Source: Protoeuglena noctilucae (taxonomy: Eukaryota > Chlorophyta > Pedinophyceae > Marsupiomonadales > Marsupiomonadaceae). Taken from it: 64,000 nucleotides of DNA. The position numbers and the translations under genes are program-made. Below the pieces are notes generated by a model. The model saw nothing but the letters and a program-made list of their open reading frames with translations. It ran no database searches and had not been told where the DNA came from. The stretch covers positions 558,001-622,000 of the forward strand of contig OY253669.1 in assembly GCA_958009085.1 (NCBI GenBank). Direction: 5' to 3'. Of the stretch, positions 48,779 through 57,999 are shown in pieces. How positions within the stretch are numbered: the stretch's first letter is position 1; each line of letters begins with the position of its first letter.

Positions 48779-50704
48779 TCAGCCCCTTTGAGCCGCCGGC
48801 GAATGAACAGAGGAGGAAATAGAAACACGAGCTGAAGACGACGGCGGCGACGGGGTCCGAGGGTACCTTGGGTCCTGCAAGCCAGGGTCGGCCGCACGGT
48901 GCTGAGCGCAAGCCACTCGAGCAGGCAACAACAGGGTTGAGTTTGCTCCGCTGACCTTTCTTGGTGATGACCTCGCGTACTCGTCTGTGGGCCAGTACGA
49001 GCTCTCTTGCTGCAACCTGTCAGTAGGCAGAGAGGACGCGGTGGGGAGGCGGCGGACAGGCGACCAACCCATCCCGCTCACGGACTTGGCCGCTGGGGAG
49101 TCTGCGATGGAACGAACGTAAGAAGACTCAGAAGGAAAGATTTTGGCGTTACAGGGCGATGCGCTGTAACGAAGCGTACCTGTCCCTTGCGACGGCTTCG
49201 CTGCTGCTGCTGCCAGCCTGTGGTGGCCACTGTTGACCGGCTGGCCCCCTGCATCTAAACCCCGAGAGCTTCCTCCGAGTGTGTGGATTATGGAATCAAT
49301 AGACACGCGCGCTGCACCGTCTTCGCTCCCTGACCCGTTTGACGTGGCCTGAGCCCCAGGGAGTGCCTCGAGGCCTCGCCCCGCGCCACCAACCCCTCCG
49401 TTGACACGTGCGCCCCGCCCCACTGCGCTCGCCGTGCCCGCGCCCTCGTCTCGAATGGAAAACAATCCAAGCCCATTGCCATCGTGCGACGACCGGGTCG
49501 ACGACCGGCTGCGGCGCTGCGTCGAGGACCCCCCTTCGCCCTCGAGGCTCAGCCGCCGTCGCGTCGAGGGGCGGCCCAGGTCCGGCCAGTCCAGGAACGG
49601 GGCCGCCGCTTCGTTTGAGACTTGAACGGCCTGGGCGTCGTCCACAACATGCGGCCCTGGAGCCCCCAACCACGCCAGCAGGACCTGGACCAGGGCATCC
49701 ACCTCGCATCCAGCGCTGGTCTCTGCCCGCGTCGGGTCCATCCCGTACGCACGACACAGCTCCTGCGTGGAGTTGGGCCGCTCCGTGTTGCCGCCTACCC
49801 ATGAGGACGAGCACAGTTGCGCCGTCTCGCTCGCAACTGCCGGCTCACGCTCAGTGGCCCGCGTCCTTGCTGAGTCGATGCCCCCTCCTCTTGGGGAGGC
49901 ATGGCGGCCTCTCCGATGTCCAAGACGAAGTATCCCTCGAGCAGGGGCGGCAGAGGAACCCCAGACCTGCGGCGCAGTTGAACAGGGAGGGTGACAAAAG
50001 CGACAAGGCATGGCTGGCATGCACGCCATGACTCGCAGACGGGCCCATCCGCGCCTGATCATGTCGTTGCGCAGAGCGCGGTGGTGGTGGGCCAAGGGGC
50101 ACGCTGCGAGCACCACCGTGGGACTTCCATCCACGGCCCTCGCCACCCACGTCCAGAATCGCCCCAGTGCTGCGCTCGTCACGGGCGCCTTCGCGGCCCG
50201 GAGCGCCTCTGGAGTTATGCCATGTGCCTGCATGGCCTTGGGATGGATGAGTCGCTTGCCCGATGTAACATCCGCATCCTGCACCGCAGAAGCCGTGCTC
50301 AAATCGCCACAGCCCCGCCGGACCCATGGTGATCCCCGCCCCGACCCTTCCCGACTCACCACCAACGTGTCGAACGAGTCCCCGGACGCTTTCCAGACCT
50401 TCTCGGCCTCGTCCCACACTACCACTGCTGCTGCCAGCTCCACCATCGCCCCTCGCTGCCCGTGGGGCTGCGGGCCTGTCGACCTCGTGGCGAAGACGAC
50501 GGTGCGCCAGGACTGCGCCCTCGATGGCGAGCCGCGCGACGCTCCACGCGCCGTCAGAGGCAGGCGAGCCGGGGACCCATGGAACGAGGACGCGGGTACA
50601 GGGGACAGCGGGGGGGATGCACGCGGCGACGACGACGGTGTCCCGTCGTCCCACCCCTCCCCGGGGCCCCTCCCCCGTGTCCCGTGTCGCGCCGCAGGAC
50701 ACAA
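48779..50704 (-). CDS. DnaQ-fold (RNase H-like) exonuclease-domain protein, apparently inactive
   Basis: Exons are 50704-50360, 50278-50055, 49966-49849 and 49762-48779, about 556 residues. The fold follows the DEDD exonuclease plan: VELAAAVVVWDE after motif I, then KAMQAHGITPEAL, LGRFWTWV, LPPLLEGYFVLDIG and CEVDALVQVLLAWL. Motif I, normally FDxETTG, reads FATRSTG, so both catalytic acids are gone. Motif II also lacks its usual FD. The second intron has a GC donor (AG|GCGCGG). The N-terminal 65 residues and the C-terminal 300 are Ser/Pro/Arg-rich and disordered. A non-catalytic nucleic-acid or scaffold role is inferred. It is convergent with ATG2, 64 bases between stops. Confidence 0.7.
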   Translation of the reverse strand: MCPAARHGTRGRGPGEGWDDGTPSSSPRASPPLSPVPASSFHGSPARLPLTARGASRGSPSRAQSWRTVVFATRSTGPQPHGQRGAMVELAAAVVVWDEAEKVWKASGDSFDTLVVSREGSGRGSPWVRRGCGDLSTASAVQDADVTSGKRLIHPKAMQAHGITPEALRAAKAPVTSAALGRFWTWVARAVDGSPTVVLAACPLAHHHRALRNDMIRRGWARLRVMACMPAMPCRFCHPPCSTAPQVWGSSAAPARGILRLGHRRGRHASPRGGGIDSARTRATEREPAVASETAQLCSSSWVGGNTERPNSTQELCRAYGMDPTRAETSAGCEVDALVQVLLAWLGAPGPHVVDDAQAVQVSNEAAAPFLDWPDLGRPSTRRRLSLEGEGGSSTQRRSRSSTRSSHDGNGLGLFSIRDEGAGTASAVGRGARVNGGVGGAGRGLEALPGAQATSNGSGSEDGAARVSIDSIIHTLGGSSRGLDAGGQPVNSGHHRLAAAAAKPSQGTGTLRYSASPCNAKIFPSESSYVRSIADSPAAKSVSGMGWSPVRRLPTASSLPTDRLQQESSYWPTDEYARSSPRKVSGANSTLLLPARVACAQHRAADPGLQDPRYPRTPSPPSSSARVSISSSVHSPAAQRG

Positions 50705-50770
50705 GGCTCCCTCATCAAGCGCTGCTTGCGTGCGGCCAGACTCGTCGCATCCTGGGTCAGCAGAAGAGTG

Positions 50771-51663
50771 TCACGCAAAGGTGCCAGCTGTCTCTGGGCC
50801 CTGGGAAGGCGATGCCTGTGTGGGAGTGGACACCCCTCGGTCCCCAGGGACGTGATTTTGCGCATGGCCATTCACGCCCTCGAAGACTGCAGTCCCCTCC
50901 GAGCGCTGCTGGCCTGCCTGTGCTGTGGCCCCCACTGTCTGGCGCATGGCCCCCTCGGCCCCGACCGAGGCACCGAGGATACTCGCCCTCGCGCCCTGCG
51001 GCGGACGCGCGCCGGACCCAACAGCAGATCCGAGAGTCGCACGGGCCGCCGCGAGGAGGCGAAGGAGGGTCGTCGCCGTCAGAAGCACGGCGAGGGCGCC
51101 AAGCCAGACTGGCACTGGACTGCGGCGACGAGCGTGCGGGGGTGACGAGAGCGTGCACGACCACCAAACAAGGCCGCGACATCCTCGCGAAGGACGCACC
51201 TGCACGGAGCCGGGGCTCCCCACACGGCTCTCCCCCACACCTCCCAACACGCGGCGGTCGCCATGGAGTCCGCGAGGGCCCTCCACCAGACCCCGACATC
51301 CGCTCGGCGCAGGGATGCAGCTGCGCCGGCGCTCCCGGCTGCAAGCGCCGCCCACATCGCCAGCCATTCGGGTCGCACAGCCGTGCCGCGGACGCAGTGC
51401 TGTCCTCGGGGTGGGACTGCCAGAACGTCCCAGTCCACGTGGCCACCGTTGAGACCCCCGCGAACGTTGAAGTCACCCCAGGGTGGCCAGGCGGCGCGGA
51501 CGGGCGCGAAGTCGCAGCAACTACTCCCGGCCAGGAACGCCCACCTCGTAGTGGCCGCCAGGGCCACGAGGTGCACTGCGACATCTCCGACAGCCCATAA
51601 AAACCATCGCGACCTTGGATGCAAGGGCCGCGCTCTGCAAACGAAGCGACCGGCAAAGGACAT
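50771..51663 (-). CDS. Multi-pass membrane protein, unrecognised
   Basis: Two reading blocks support a gene: one from 51663 to about 51120 and one from about 51113 to 50771, where an acceptor (GCCGCAG) occurs. The exact donor is unclear (perhaps GTTTGG or GTGGTC near 51165). Hydrophobic segments include WAVGDVAVHLVALAATTRWA, LAMWAALAAGSAGAAASL and GALAVLLTATTLLRLLAAA. It starts MSFAGRFVCRARPLHPRSR, basic and without acid, which could target an organelle. No family recognised. It is only 66 bases upstream of the pseudo-exonuclease start on the same strand, and the two could instead be one transcription unit. Confidence 0.45.
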
Positions 51664-52046
51664 TCAAACTAAAGTGTCGGCACTTTGCTCTGCAATGCGC
51701 CGACAGGCCGCGTCCGCATTCCGTCCCCTAGCTCACCCCAGCCCGGTTGCCTCCGCCCCCACAATGTCGCCCCACTCAGCAAGCGTGGGGTGCCTTGGAA
51801 GGCCGTGTCGAGCAGGTTCCAGCCACGAGCCCATTTCCTAACCCAGTCATGCGTGCGCTAAGGACATTCACCGCTGACGCTCTACCCTCCCAAAAAGCAC
51901 AGAGGCAGAGTTCGAGGGGTGTGCACTTCGGTGGGCCGGAGAAAAAGCTGGGCCAGCCGACACGTGCGGCACGTCCGCCCCAACTTAAGCGAAGGCTTCC
52001 AGGTCCAAGATGGGACCAGATTCCCACCCCTTCTGGATAACTGTTT
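51664..52046. promoter_or_regulatory. Divergent intergenic region
   Basis: This region lies between the starts of the membrane-protein gene (-) and TLP18.3 (+). No exon or named element recognised. Confidence 0.4.
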
Positions 52047-53398
52047 GTGCCACACTCCCCGCCAAGTGTTTCCATGCTTGGCCTCGCCTCCAGGGCCTCG
52101 CTGGCCACGCAGGCTCCCTCGGCCGAGCCCGCGCGAAGGGAAGCATTGCGATGTGCGGCGATCGGCAAGCATGAGGTGGGAGGCGGGGCCATCTGGGCCA
52201 CGGACGCCTTTCGGCGTTTCCCGTCGATCCTTTTCCGCGGGGCCGACTTTGTTCGACGTCCCGAATCAGTACTCGCCTTATTTCGATCGTTTTAGCCGCG
52301 ATGGTCGAGCGGGGGTTGCGCGGAGGAGGCTGTTGGGGCTGCAGCGCTGGTGCCCTGGGAAAATCGGTCCTGATGGAAGCCAGCACCGCGTCGACCGGCG
52401 TGGAGGGTCGCGTCGCCGGCATGACAGTCGTCGGATTCTCCGATGCGACTTGGGATGCCGCGCAGCGACGGATGTGGGTCTCGATCGGACCCTGAGGGCG
52501 AGCCTCCGCGTTCTGTGCGCTTGCAGGAGCCCTCGGCGCTGCAGACGATAGGGAAGCGGCTAAGCAGTCTCGCGCTGTCGGGCCTTCTGGCGTTCGCCCC
52601 TCTCAGCCCCGCGGTGGCCTCGGAGTTTGACGTCCTGGCTGACGATGTGCCGGCAGGCTACCTCATCGACGATGCGGGAATCCTGAACGCCGTCACAAAG
52701 GGCCAGATCAACGCGGAGCTTAAGAGCCTGGAGAATGCCACGGGTGACGCCCAGGCCTTCCTGGGGAGCGCGCGCGAGGGTGCACACAGCACCGCCCTTG
52801 CGGCCCACACTGGGCGCCAGTCCCCGCGCGCAGGGTACAAGGTGGTGGTCATTACGCTGCGCAAGCTGGAGTACGACCCGGACGCCTTCTCGTTCGCGGA
52901 CAAGATCGTGGAGAAGTGGTACCCGACGGCTGAGCTGGGGGACAAGAAGGGGGTGCTGCTGGTCGTCACGGCGGCCAAGGAGGGCGCAGTCTCGGGGGGC
53001 CCTAGCTTCATGAACACGATTGGGGACAACCTCATCGACGGCATCGTCAATGACAACATCCCCATTTTCTCAGGCGAGGAGGATGCATGTGGCGGCGGAC
53101 CACGCGCCTCCTGATCGGGTGCTCTTCGTGCAGCCTCACCCCCGCCCCCCTCCACCCCGCAGAGGAGAAGTACAACGAGGCGGTCACGTCGTCCCTGCGC
53201 CGCATCGAGGCCGTCCTCCAGGGAAAGGAGGACCCGGGTGGGCCGGAGCGCAAGGACAACACGCGGCGCCGGACGTACCGGACGAAGGAGGAGACGGACA
53301 AGTCCAAGACGGTCACGACGACCGTCGTCGCCACGCTGCTGCTCATCGCGTTCGTGGTGCCCATGCTGCAGTTCTATGGATATGTCTCCCGTGACTGA
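52047..53398 (+). CDS. Thylakoid lumen protein TLP18.3 (TPM domain, PSII repair)
   Basis: In plants TLP18.3 supports turnover of photosystem II after photodamage. Exons are 52047-52175, 52527-52743, 52834-53073 and 53163-53398, about 273 residues. The bipartite targeting region shows a Ser/Arg-rich stretch and then a lumen-type signal (LSGLLAFAPLSPAVASEF) with an AxA-like site. The TPM domain follows: AGYLIDDAGILNAVTKGQI, ITLRKLEYDPDAFSFADKI, EKWYPTAELGDKKGVLLV, and EEKYNEAVTSSLRRIE. A C-terminal membrane anchor (VVATLLLIAFVVPMLQF) ends in GYVSRD, as in plant homologues. The third intron has a GC donor (CAG|GCGAGG), needed to give FSEEKYNEA. An in-frame ATG at 52074 is an alternative start. 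Confidence 0.93.
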
Positions 53399-53496
53399 GG
53401 GGGGTGTGCTGCAGGTGACTGGGTCCGCCCCGGTAGTTGAGAACCGCTGGCAGACGCGCGACCCCTTCAACGCGAGCCCGCACCATGCCGTAACAT

Positions 53497-55082
53497 TCAC
53501 GCGAGCGCCCTCAACAGATAGCTGACCAAGTCCCGCACCACGACCACGCTGAGGCTGTTCCCCAGGAGAGCGTACTGCTGCCACACCGTCACCTCCTGCG
53601 GACGGCGAACACAGCTCGATGCACGGCCAAGCACACTGCCATGCCTGCTGACGCTTGTTTGCGTACATGACACACCTCCGGGAACGAGAAGGACGGTGGG
53701 AAACCGTGGAGGTTGGCAATTTCCCGAGGGGAAAAGAAGCGCAGCTTCAGAGCGCTGAGCGTGTCCGGTGTGTGGTAGGGGATTTGTTGCGCGTCGCCCG
53801 CAGATGCAGGCCCCTCTCCGTTGGCCGCCCACGGAGGCGTTTGCCACGACCCGGGGATGCCCAGGGCCGAGAGCTGATCCTCGGCACCCGCACAGGTGGC
53901 CAGCAGAGAACCGGTCCCGCGAATGTACCGCCCGTAGCCTTTGGTGAAGCAGCAGCAACGACCTGCGCCTGCCGTGGTAATGTCCATGCTTCCGCGGAGC
54001 ATCCGCAGCGGCACTGCCAGCGAAGGGGGGTCCCCGGTCGCCGACGACGAATCGGGTCGACTGCCGTGGTCCTCGCACAAGTAGTCCGACAGGGGCCGTA
54101 CCGACATCGCCTGCAGTTCCGAGGACGGGGTGGCACTTGCGCTACCCTTTCACATACAGGGCCCGGTGCCACGAGCAGGACGCACCTCGCTGGAGCAAGG
54201 CTCGCAGCCGGCAGACTGGAGCAGCCGAGCAGGGGAGCAGGTGCAGGGCCTCCCCATCGACGTGGCGGGCTGTGGGAAGGGCTTCTTCGACGCAAGCAAA
54301 AAGTAACGGGGGCGGGAATATGGCACTCCATACTGCGAAAGTGAACGCACACCAGGGCTCGGCACCTCTCAGCGCACTCTCCATCCCCACACAAGGCGGC
54401 GCCCCCCACCTGTGTCGGCGTCAGCACGAAATCCTGGATGTGATACCCACAGGCTTGAAGAACTTCCTCCAGCAGAACGCTGCGAAACAGAAACCTCTCG
54501 CCCTTGCGTGGCACAATCAGGTCAGTGCCTCCTGTCCTTCAAACATATGCGCACAGTCTGCCTGAAGCATTTCCACGCGCCTTGTCTGCGAGGCCTCGAA
54601 CCCCACGACGTTCTCGAGCAGCAGACCTTGGGGCTGGAGGTTGGGCCGCATTTTCTGCAGCTCGTCCATGAGGGACAGGAAGCCCTCGGCCCTCGCGTCG
54701 CCCGACCCTTTCCTGGAGCCGAGGTCGGGGCCCATGGATGCCGCCCGTGCGCCGCAAAGCCGTGCTCGCTCTCTACGCCATGTCTGCGCCCAACCCATCC
54801 TCGCCTGTGGCCGTTCCGGCTGTAGGGCTGGCACGGGGGACTCATCAGCCATATCGTCGCCCCAAACTTCTCGAGGTCGTCGGCAGTGAGCGACTCGCAG
54901 CTTCTTTGACAAGGTCGGTCTCCAAAATTGTGCTCGTAGGTCGCGTTGGCGACCTCGTTTACGTCGAACGCCGCCACGGTCGATACACGCCCTTGCGCCA
55001 CACCCTCCGCGGCGCCCTCCAGCGCAAACCGCAGTCCCCCGATCCCACTGAAGAGCTCTAGCGCAACCACCGGAGTTGCCAT
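53497..55082 (-). CDS. DNMT2/TRDMT1, tRNA cytosine-38 C5-methyltransferase
   Basis: DNMT2 has the fold of a DNA methyltransferase but methylates C38 of tRNA-Asp and a few others. Exons are 55082-54805, 54712-54581, 54479-54410, 54332-54186, 54110-53676 and 53595-53497, 386 residues, close to the usual 390. Motifs in order are LELFSGIGGLRFAL, the catalytic PPCQPYSRNG, LLLENVVGFEAS, YHIQDFVLTPTQ, PYSRPRYFLLA, the DNMT2 signature CFTKGYGRYI, and SPREIANLHGFPPSF with YALLGNSLSV. Two of five introns have GC donors (AG|GCGAGG and AG|GCGCGT). The start ATG shares a base with the TGA of an upstream ORF. Confidence 0.95.
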
Positions 55083-55760
55083 CACTCACGCATGGGGTTC
55101 TCGTAGATGTTCCTCCGGAAAAAATCCCGCAAGTGCTTCTTCGCGAAATCGTAGTAGGCCTCCTCGATGAGCACGCGCACCTTGTCGTCCTCGCCCCAAT
55201 CCAGTTCCCCGAGCTTTCTGAGGCGCGACAGAGTGCAGCGTTTGGGCGCCATGAATCTCGTCCCACTCCAAGCGCGCAGCTCTCCCCTGCGCGCCTCCGC
55301 GCGCGATAGCCCTTCCCCCGCGTACCGGTGAAGAAACTTGCGTCCCTCCGTCTGCTGGTCGTCCAAATACTCCAGAAATGCCTTTGTCGCCTCGTCGCAC
55401 TCTGCGAGGACGCCGATGGGCGTGGTGGGCGCAGCCGCGCTCGGCACGGCTTCGCGTCGCGCTCACGGTCCTACCTAGCAAGACCAAGCGTGTTGTCCGC
55501 GTCGGCATGACCGTGGGCTATCCGAAAACCGCTCAAAAGCTCTCTCCACGTTTGCGCTGCTCCTTGAAAGCTATCGCCCGCTTTGACGTCGATTACCGCG
55601 AGATGTGGCACACCAGAAGAGCGGCACGAAGAGTGTGTCACCATCGGGGGGCGCCGGGGAAGGGTGAAGGTCCTTTGCCATTGGTACTGGCACATGCTGA
55701 ACCGGGTCGCACCGCCAGTCAGTGCTGGTCCGACGGGGTCCTACGCATTCAACGAAGGGA
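55082..55760 (-). CDS. Unrecognised protein overlapping the DNMT2 start
   Basis: No family recognised. The last exon, 55401-55082, encodes a charged helical region (ATKAFLEYLDDQQTEGRKFL, then DDKVRVLIEEAYYDFAKK) and ends ENPMRE with TGA. That TGA overlaps the DNMT2 ATG by one base (TGATG). An upstream exon near 55690-55485 reads VPHLAVIDVKAGDSFQGAA and HGHADADNTLGLAR, which looks coding; the junction between the two is unresolved, as is the start. A GTGAGT at 55089 could be a donor, which would move the true 3' end elsewhere. The ORF pair may be bicistronic with DNMT2 or may be a distinct gene with an unseen last exon. Confidence 0.5.
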
Positions 55761-55928
55761 AGTGGCTTGGACAGATCTCGTGCTGCATCGCGCCACCCAA
55801 ACCGGCTTTGGCTCGCATCTATGTCAGGGCGCAGACCGCGTCCCTGCGTGGCCCTGCGGTGATGATCACATGGCACCCATCCTCTACAGGATGTGGGAAG
55901 TCGTCCCGGCTTCGGAGGCAGACCGACG

Positions 55929-57594
55929 CTACCTCGTCCCCAGAGAGAAGCCTGCGATCCAATGGGCAGATGCTGGGCGCGAGTCGGTGCACGGGCTGCC
56001 CACGGCGCATGAACATCGCCAGAGGTTGCCAGCAGGGGCAAGTGCGCTCACCTTGCAGGCTCGGGTCGATCAACGACTGGCTCATGGATGACCGCCGGCG
56101 CTTGGATGCCAGAGCGGGCGGGGGGATGCCCATGCGGTCTCTGCGTGTCGCAGCCGATGGCGCCGGCTGTGCGGTACGACCCTGGCTGCGCCAGCACCAG
56201 GTCCGTGCGCATCCACAGCACTGCGCGCCCCGTTCGCCCAGCAACTTGCCTGATGGGCGTCGTGCGGTCGCTGAAGACAGGGCTGGCGAGCTCCGAGTGC
56301 CCCGAGTGCATCTCCGCCTTGGCTATCTGCACCGCTGACCAGGGACTGAGCTGGGACGTTCCGTTGCTGAAGTGCCTCGACTGCATGAGGGGCCCCGTCC
56401 GCGGTGCACTCTGGTGCAGGACCTGGGGTCAAGCGGAGGACGGCCATGTCACAGGGGACAGCTGCTCCAGAGTCTATCGCTATCGAGCCTATCGCTCACC
56501 AGCTGGTGCCCACCCGGCACCGACGCGTTGCCAGCCCCGGGGCCCCTCGAGCTCCCCCCCATGAGCTGCTGGTTCAACTGGGAGATCTGCGTCCTGCGCA
56601 CAGCACGCGATGACGTGTTCAGCTTGTTGCTGGCGCGGCCGCAGTCTCGCCTGGAGCCACCGCGCACTCGGCGCATAAGTCGTCACACCTGAGCTGCTGG
56701 TTCTCCTGCCGCAGACTCCTGACTTCCCTGTGGGGCAGAGCCAGCGCCACGCTGTCGTGCATGTCTCCAGACGCGAGGCATAGCTGCACTCGACCAACCC
56801 CGGACCTCGCCACGACCTGCTGCTTACCCAGATCGGTGCGAGTACTGCACGGCCATCTCCTGCTCTTTGCGCTCCTGCTGCACCATGGCCTCCTCCATCT
56901 CCGCCAGCTTGCGCTTGTAGCGGTGGTTCTCCTCGTTCAGCTTGCGCAGCTTGTCCTTCGCCTCGGTGAACACGCTCTGGAGCTTCTGCTTGATCTTCTC
57001 CTCCCTCTGCGACCAAAAGCCACAGAAGCCACCACCCTTCCCACTGGCAGCTGCGCAACAGGGCACCTCACCCGTCCGTGCCACGGCTGCACGTCACGCT
57101 GCCAAGCAGGTCGGTCGCACCTTGAGACTGACGAGCTCCTGCTGCGAGTCGTAGAAGTCGATTGCGGCCAGGGCGCAGTTCAGGATGGTCTCGGGGACCT
57201 GCACTGGCCCAGACGCGGGCAGATATATCCATGGCTGGGCCAGCAAGACGAGTGAAGACTGCGCTCAGGTCACGAGCGTCTCACCTGGCCGAAGAGGCAC
57301 GACTGGAGGTTCTCAGAAGGCTGCTGAAGGACATGCACCAGGCGCACATTGGACTTCGTCAGGGGCTGCTCGCAGACAGGGCACGCCGGCGAGTCCTCGA
57401 ACGTTTTCTCCGCGCAGGGGACGCCTGCAAGCGCCGTTAAGAGCGTTGTGGGGCGATGAGCCCACCAGGTGCTGCTACCCGCACGCTCAGCCCCTAGCGC
57501 GCCCTCTTGAGCCCCGCATCTCACAGAGCAGGTGCCCGCAGCTCGTAGCGATTGTCTTGGTCCCCTCGGAGAAGGCCGTCCAGCATTTATTGCA
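55929..57594 (-). CDS. HEI10: HEI10/CCNB1IP1-like RING protein, meiotic crossover factor
   Basis: HEI10 is a RING E3 ligase that marks crossover sites on the synaptonemal complex in plants and animals. Exons are 57594-57525, 57424-57285, 57198-57121, 57006-56828, 56727-56689, 56593-56500, 56422-56250, 56140-56052 and 55951-55929, all in phase; the first exon with the start codon is missing. The RING reads CNKCWTAFSEG, TSCGHLLCVPCAEK, CPVCEQPL. Then comes NCALAAIDFYDSQQELVSLK, a coiled coil (FTEAKDKLRKLNEENHRYK, EEAMVQQERKEQEMAV) and a basic Ser-rich tail (ALASKRRRSSMSQS). This order and size match HEI10. The seventh of these exons ends at a GC donor (AG|GCAAGT). It shares a divergent upstream region with EPSP synthase. 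Confidence 0.85.
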
Positions 57595-57999
57595 CTGCGA
57601 TGGCTAGGATTTGCTGCGGTCAACCGCTGAAGACCAGTGCTGGGGCTGGCGGGCCCAGCCGTGCCAACGCCCGCGAGATCCGGTCTGACGTCGCAGCTCC
57701 GCAAACAGACACACGCGGGTTACACGGCGCACCCGCGCGCACCTTCATCGAGCGCCATTATTTGCGCATGCCAGGAATGCTGCTTTTGACGATGGCAGGC
57801 GGCCGACAGTCCCTTTGCAAGAGGCCTAGTGTACACGGACAACTCTCTGCAGGTTGTGGGCTACCCGCTGATGGCTGCGCGCACGGCGCAGGCGAGCTGA
57901 TCGGGTCATGCCAGTGGGTGCGTTGCGGTGCTCGTGCGCTTTGCGGGTGCGACAGGAGGCGTGGCAGACACCGCGGACGCATTCACAGGGGTAAGCGAG
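57595..57999. promoter_or_regulatory. Divergent intergenic region
   Basis: This should hold the missing HEI10 first exon and the promoters of HEI10 (-) and EPSP synthase (+). A short (-) frame ATGGCGCTCGATGAAG with a GTGCGC donor lies near 57757 but does not fit the phase of the RING exon. Confidence 0.4.

Noticed and set aside
57742-57757. First HEI10 exon ATGGCGCTCGATGAAG.
   Set aside because: The donor leaves phase 1 while the RING exon at 57594 needs phase 0, so joining them breaks the RING finger.
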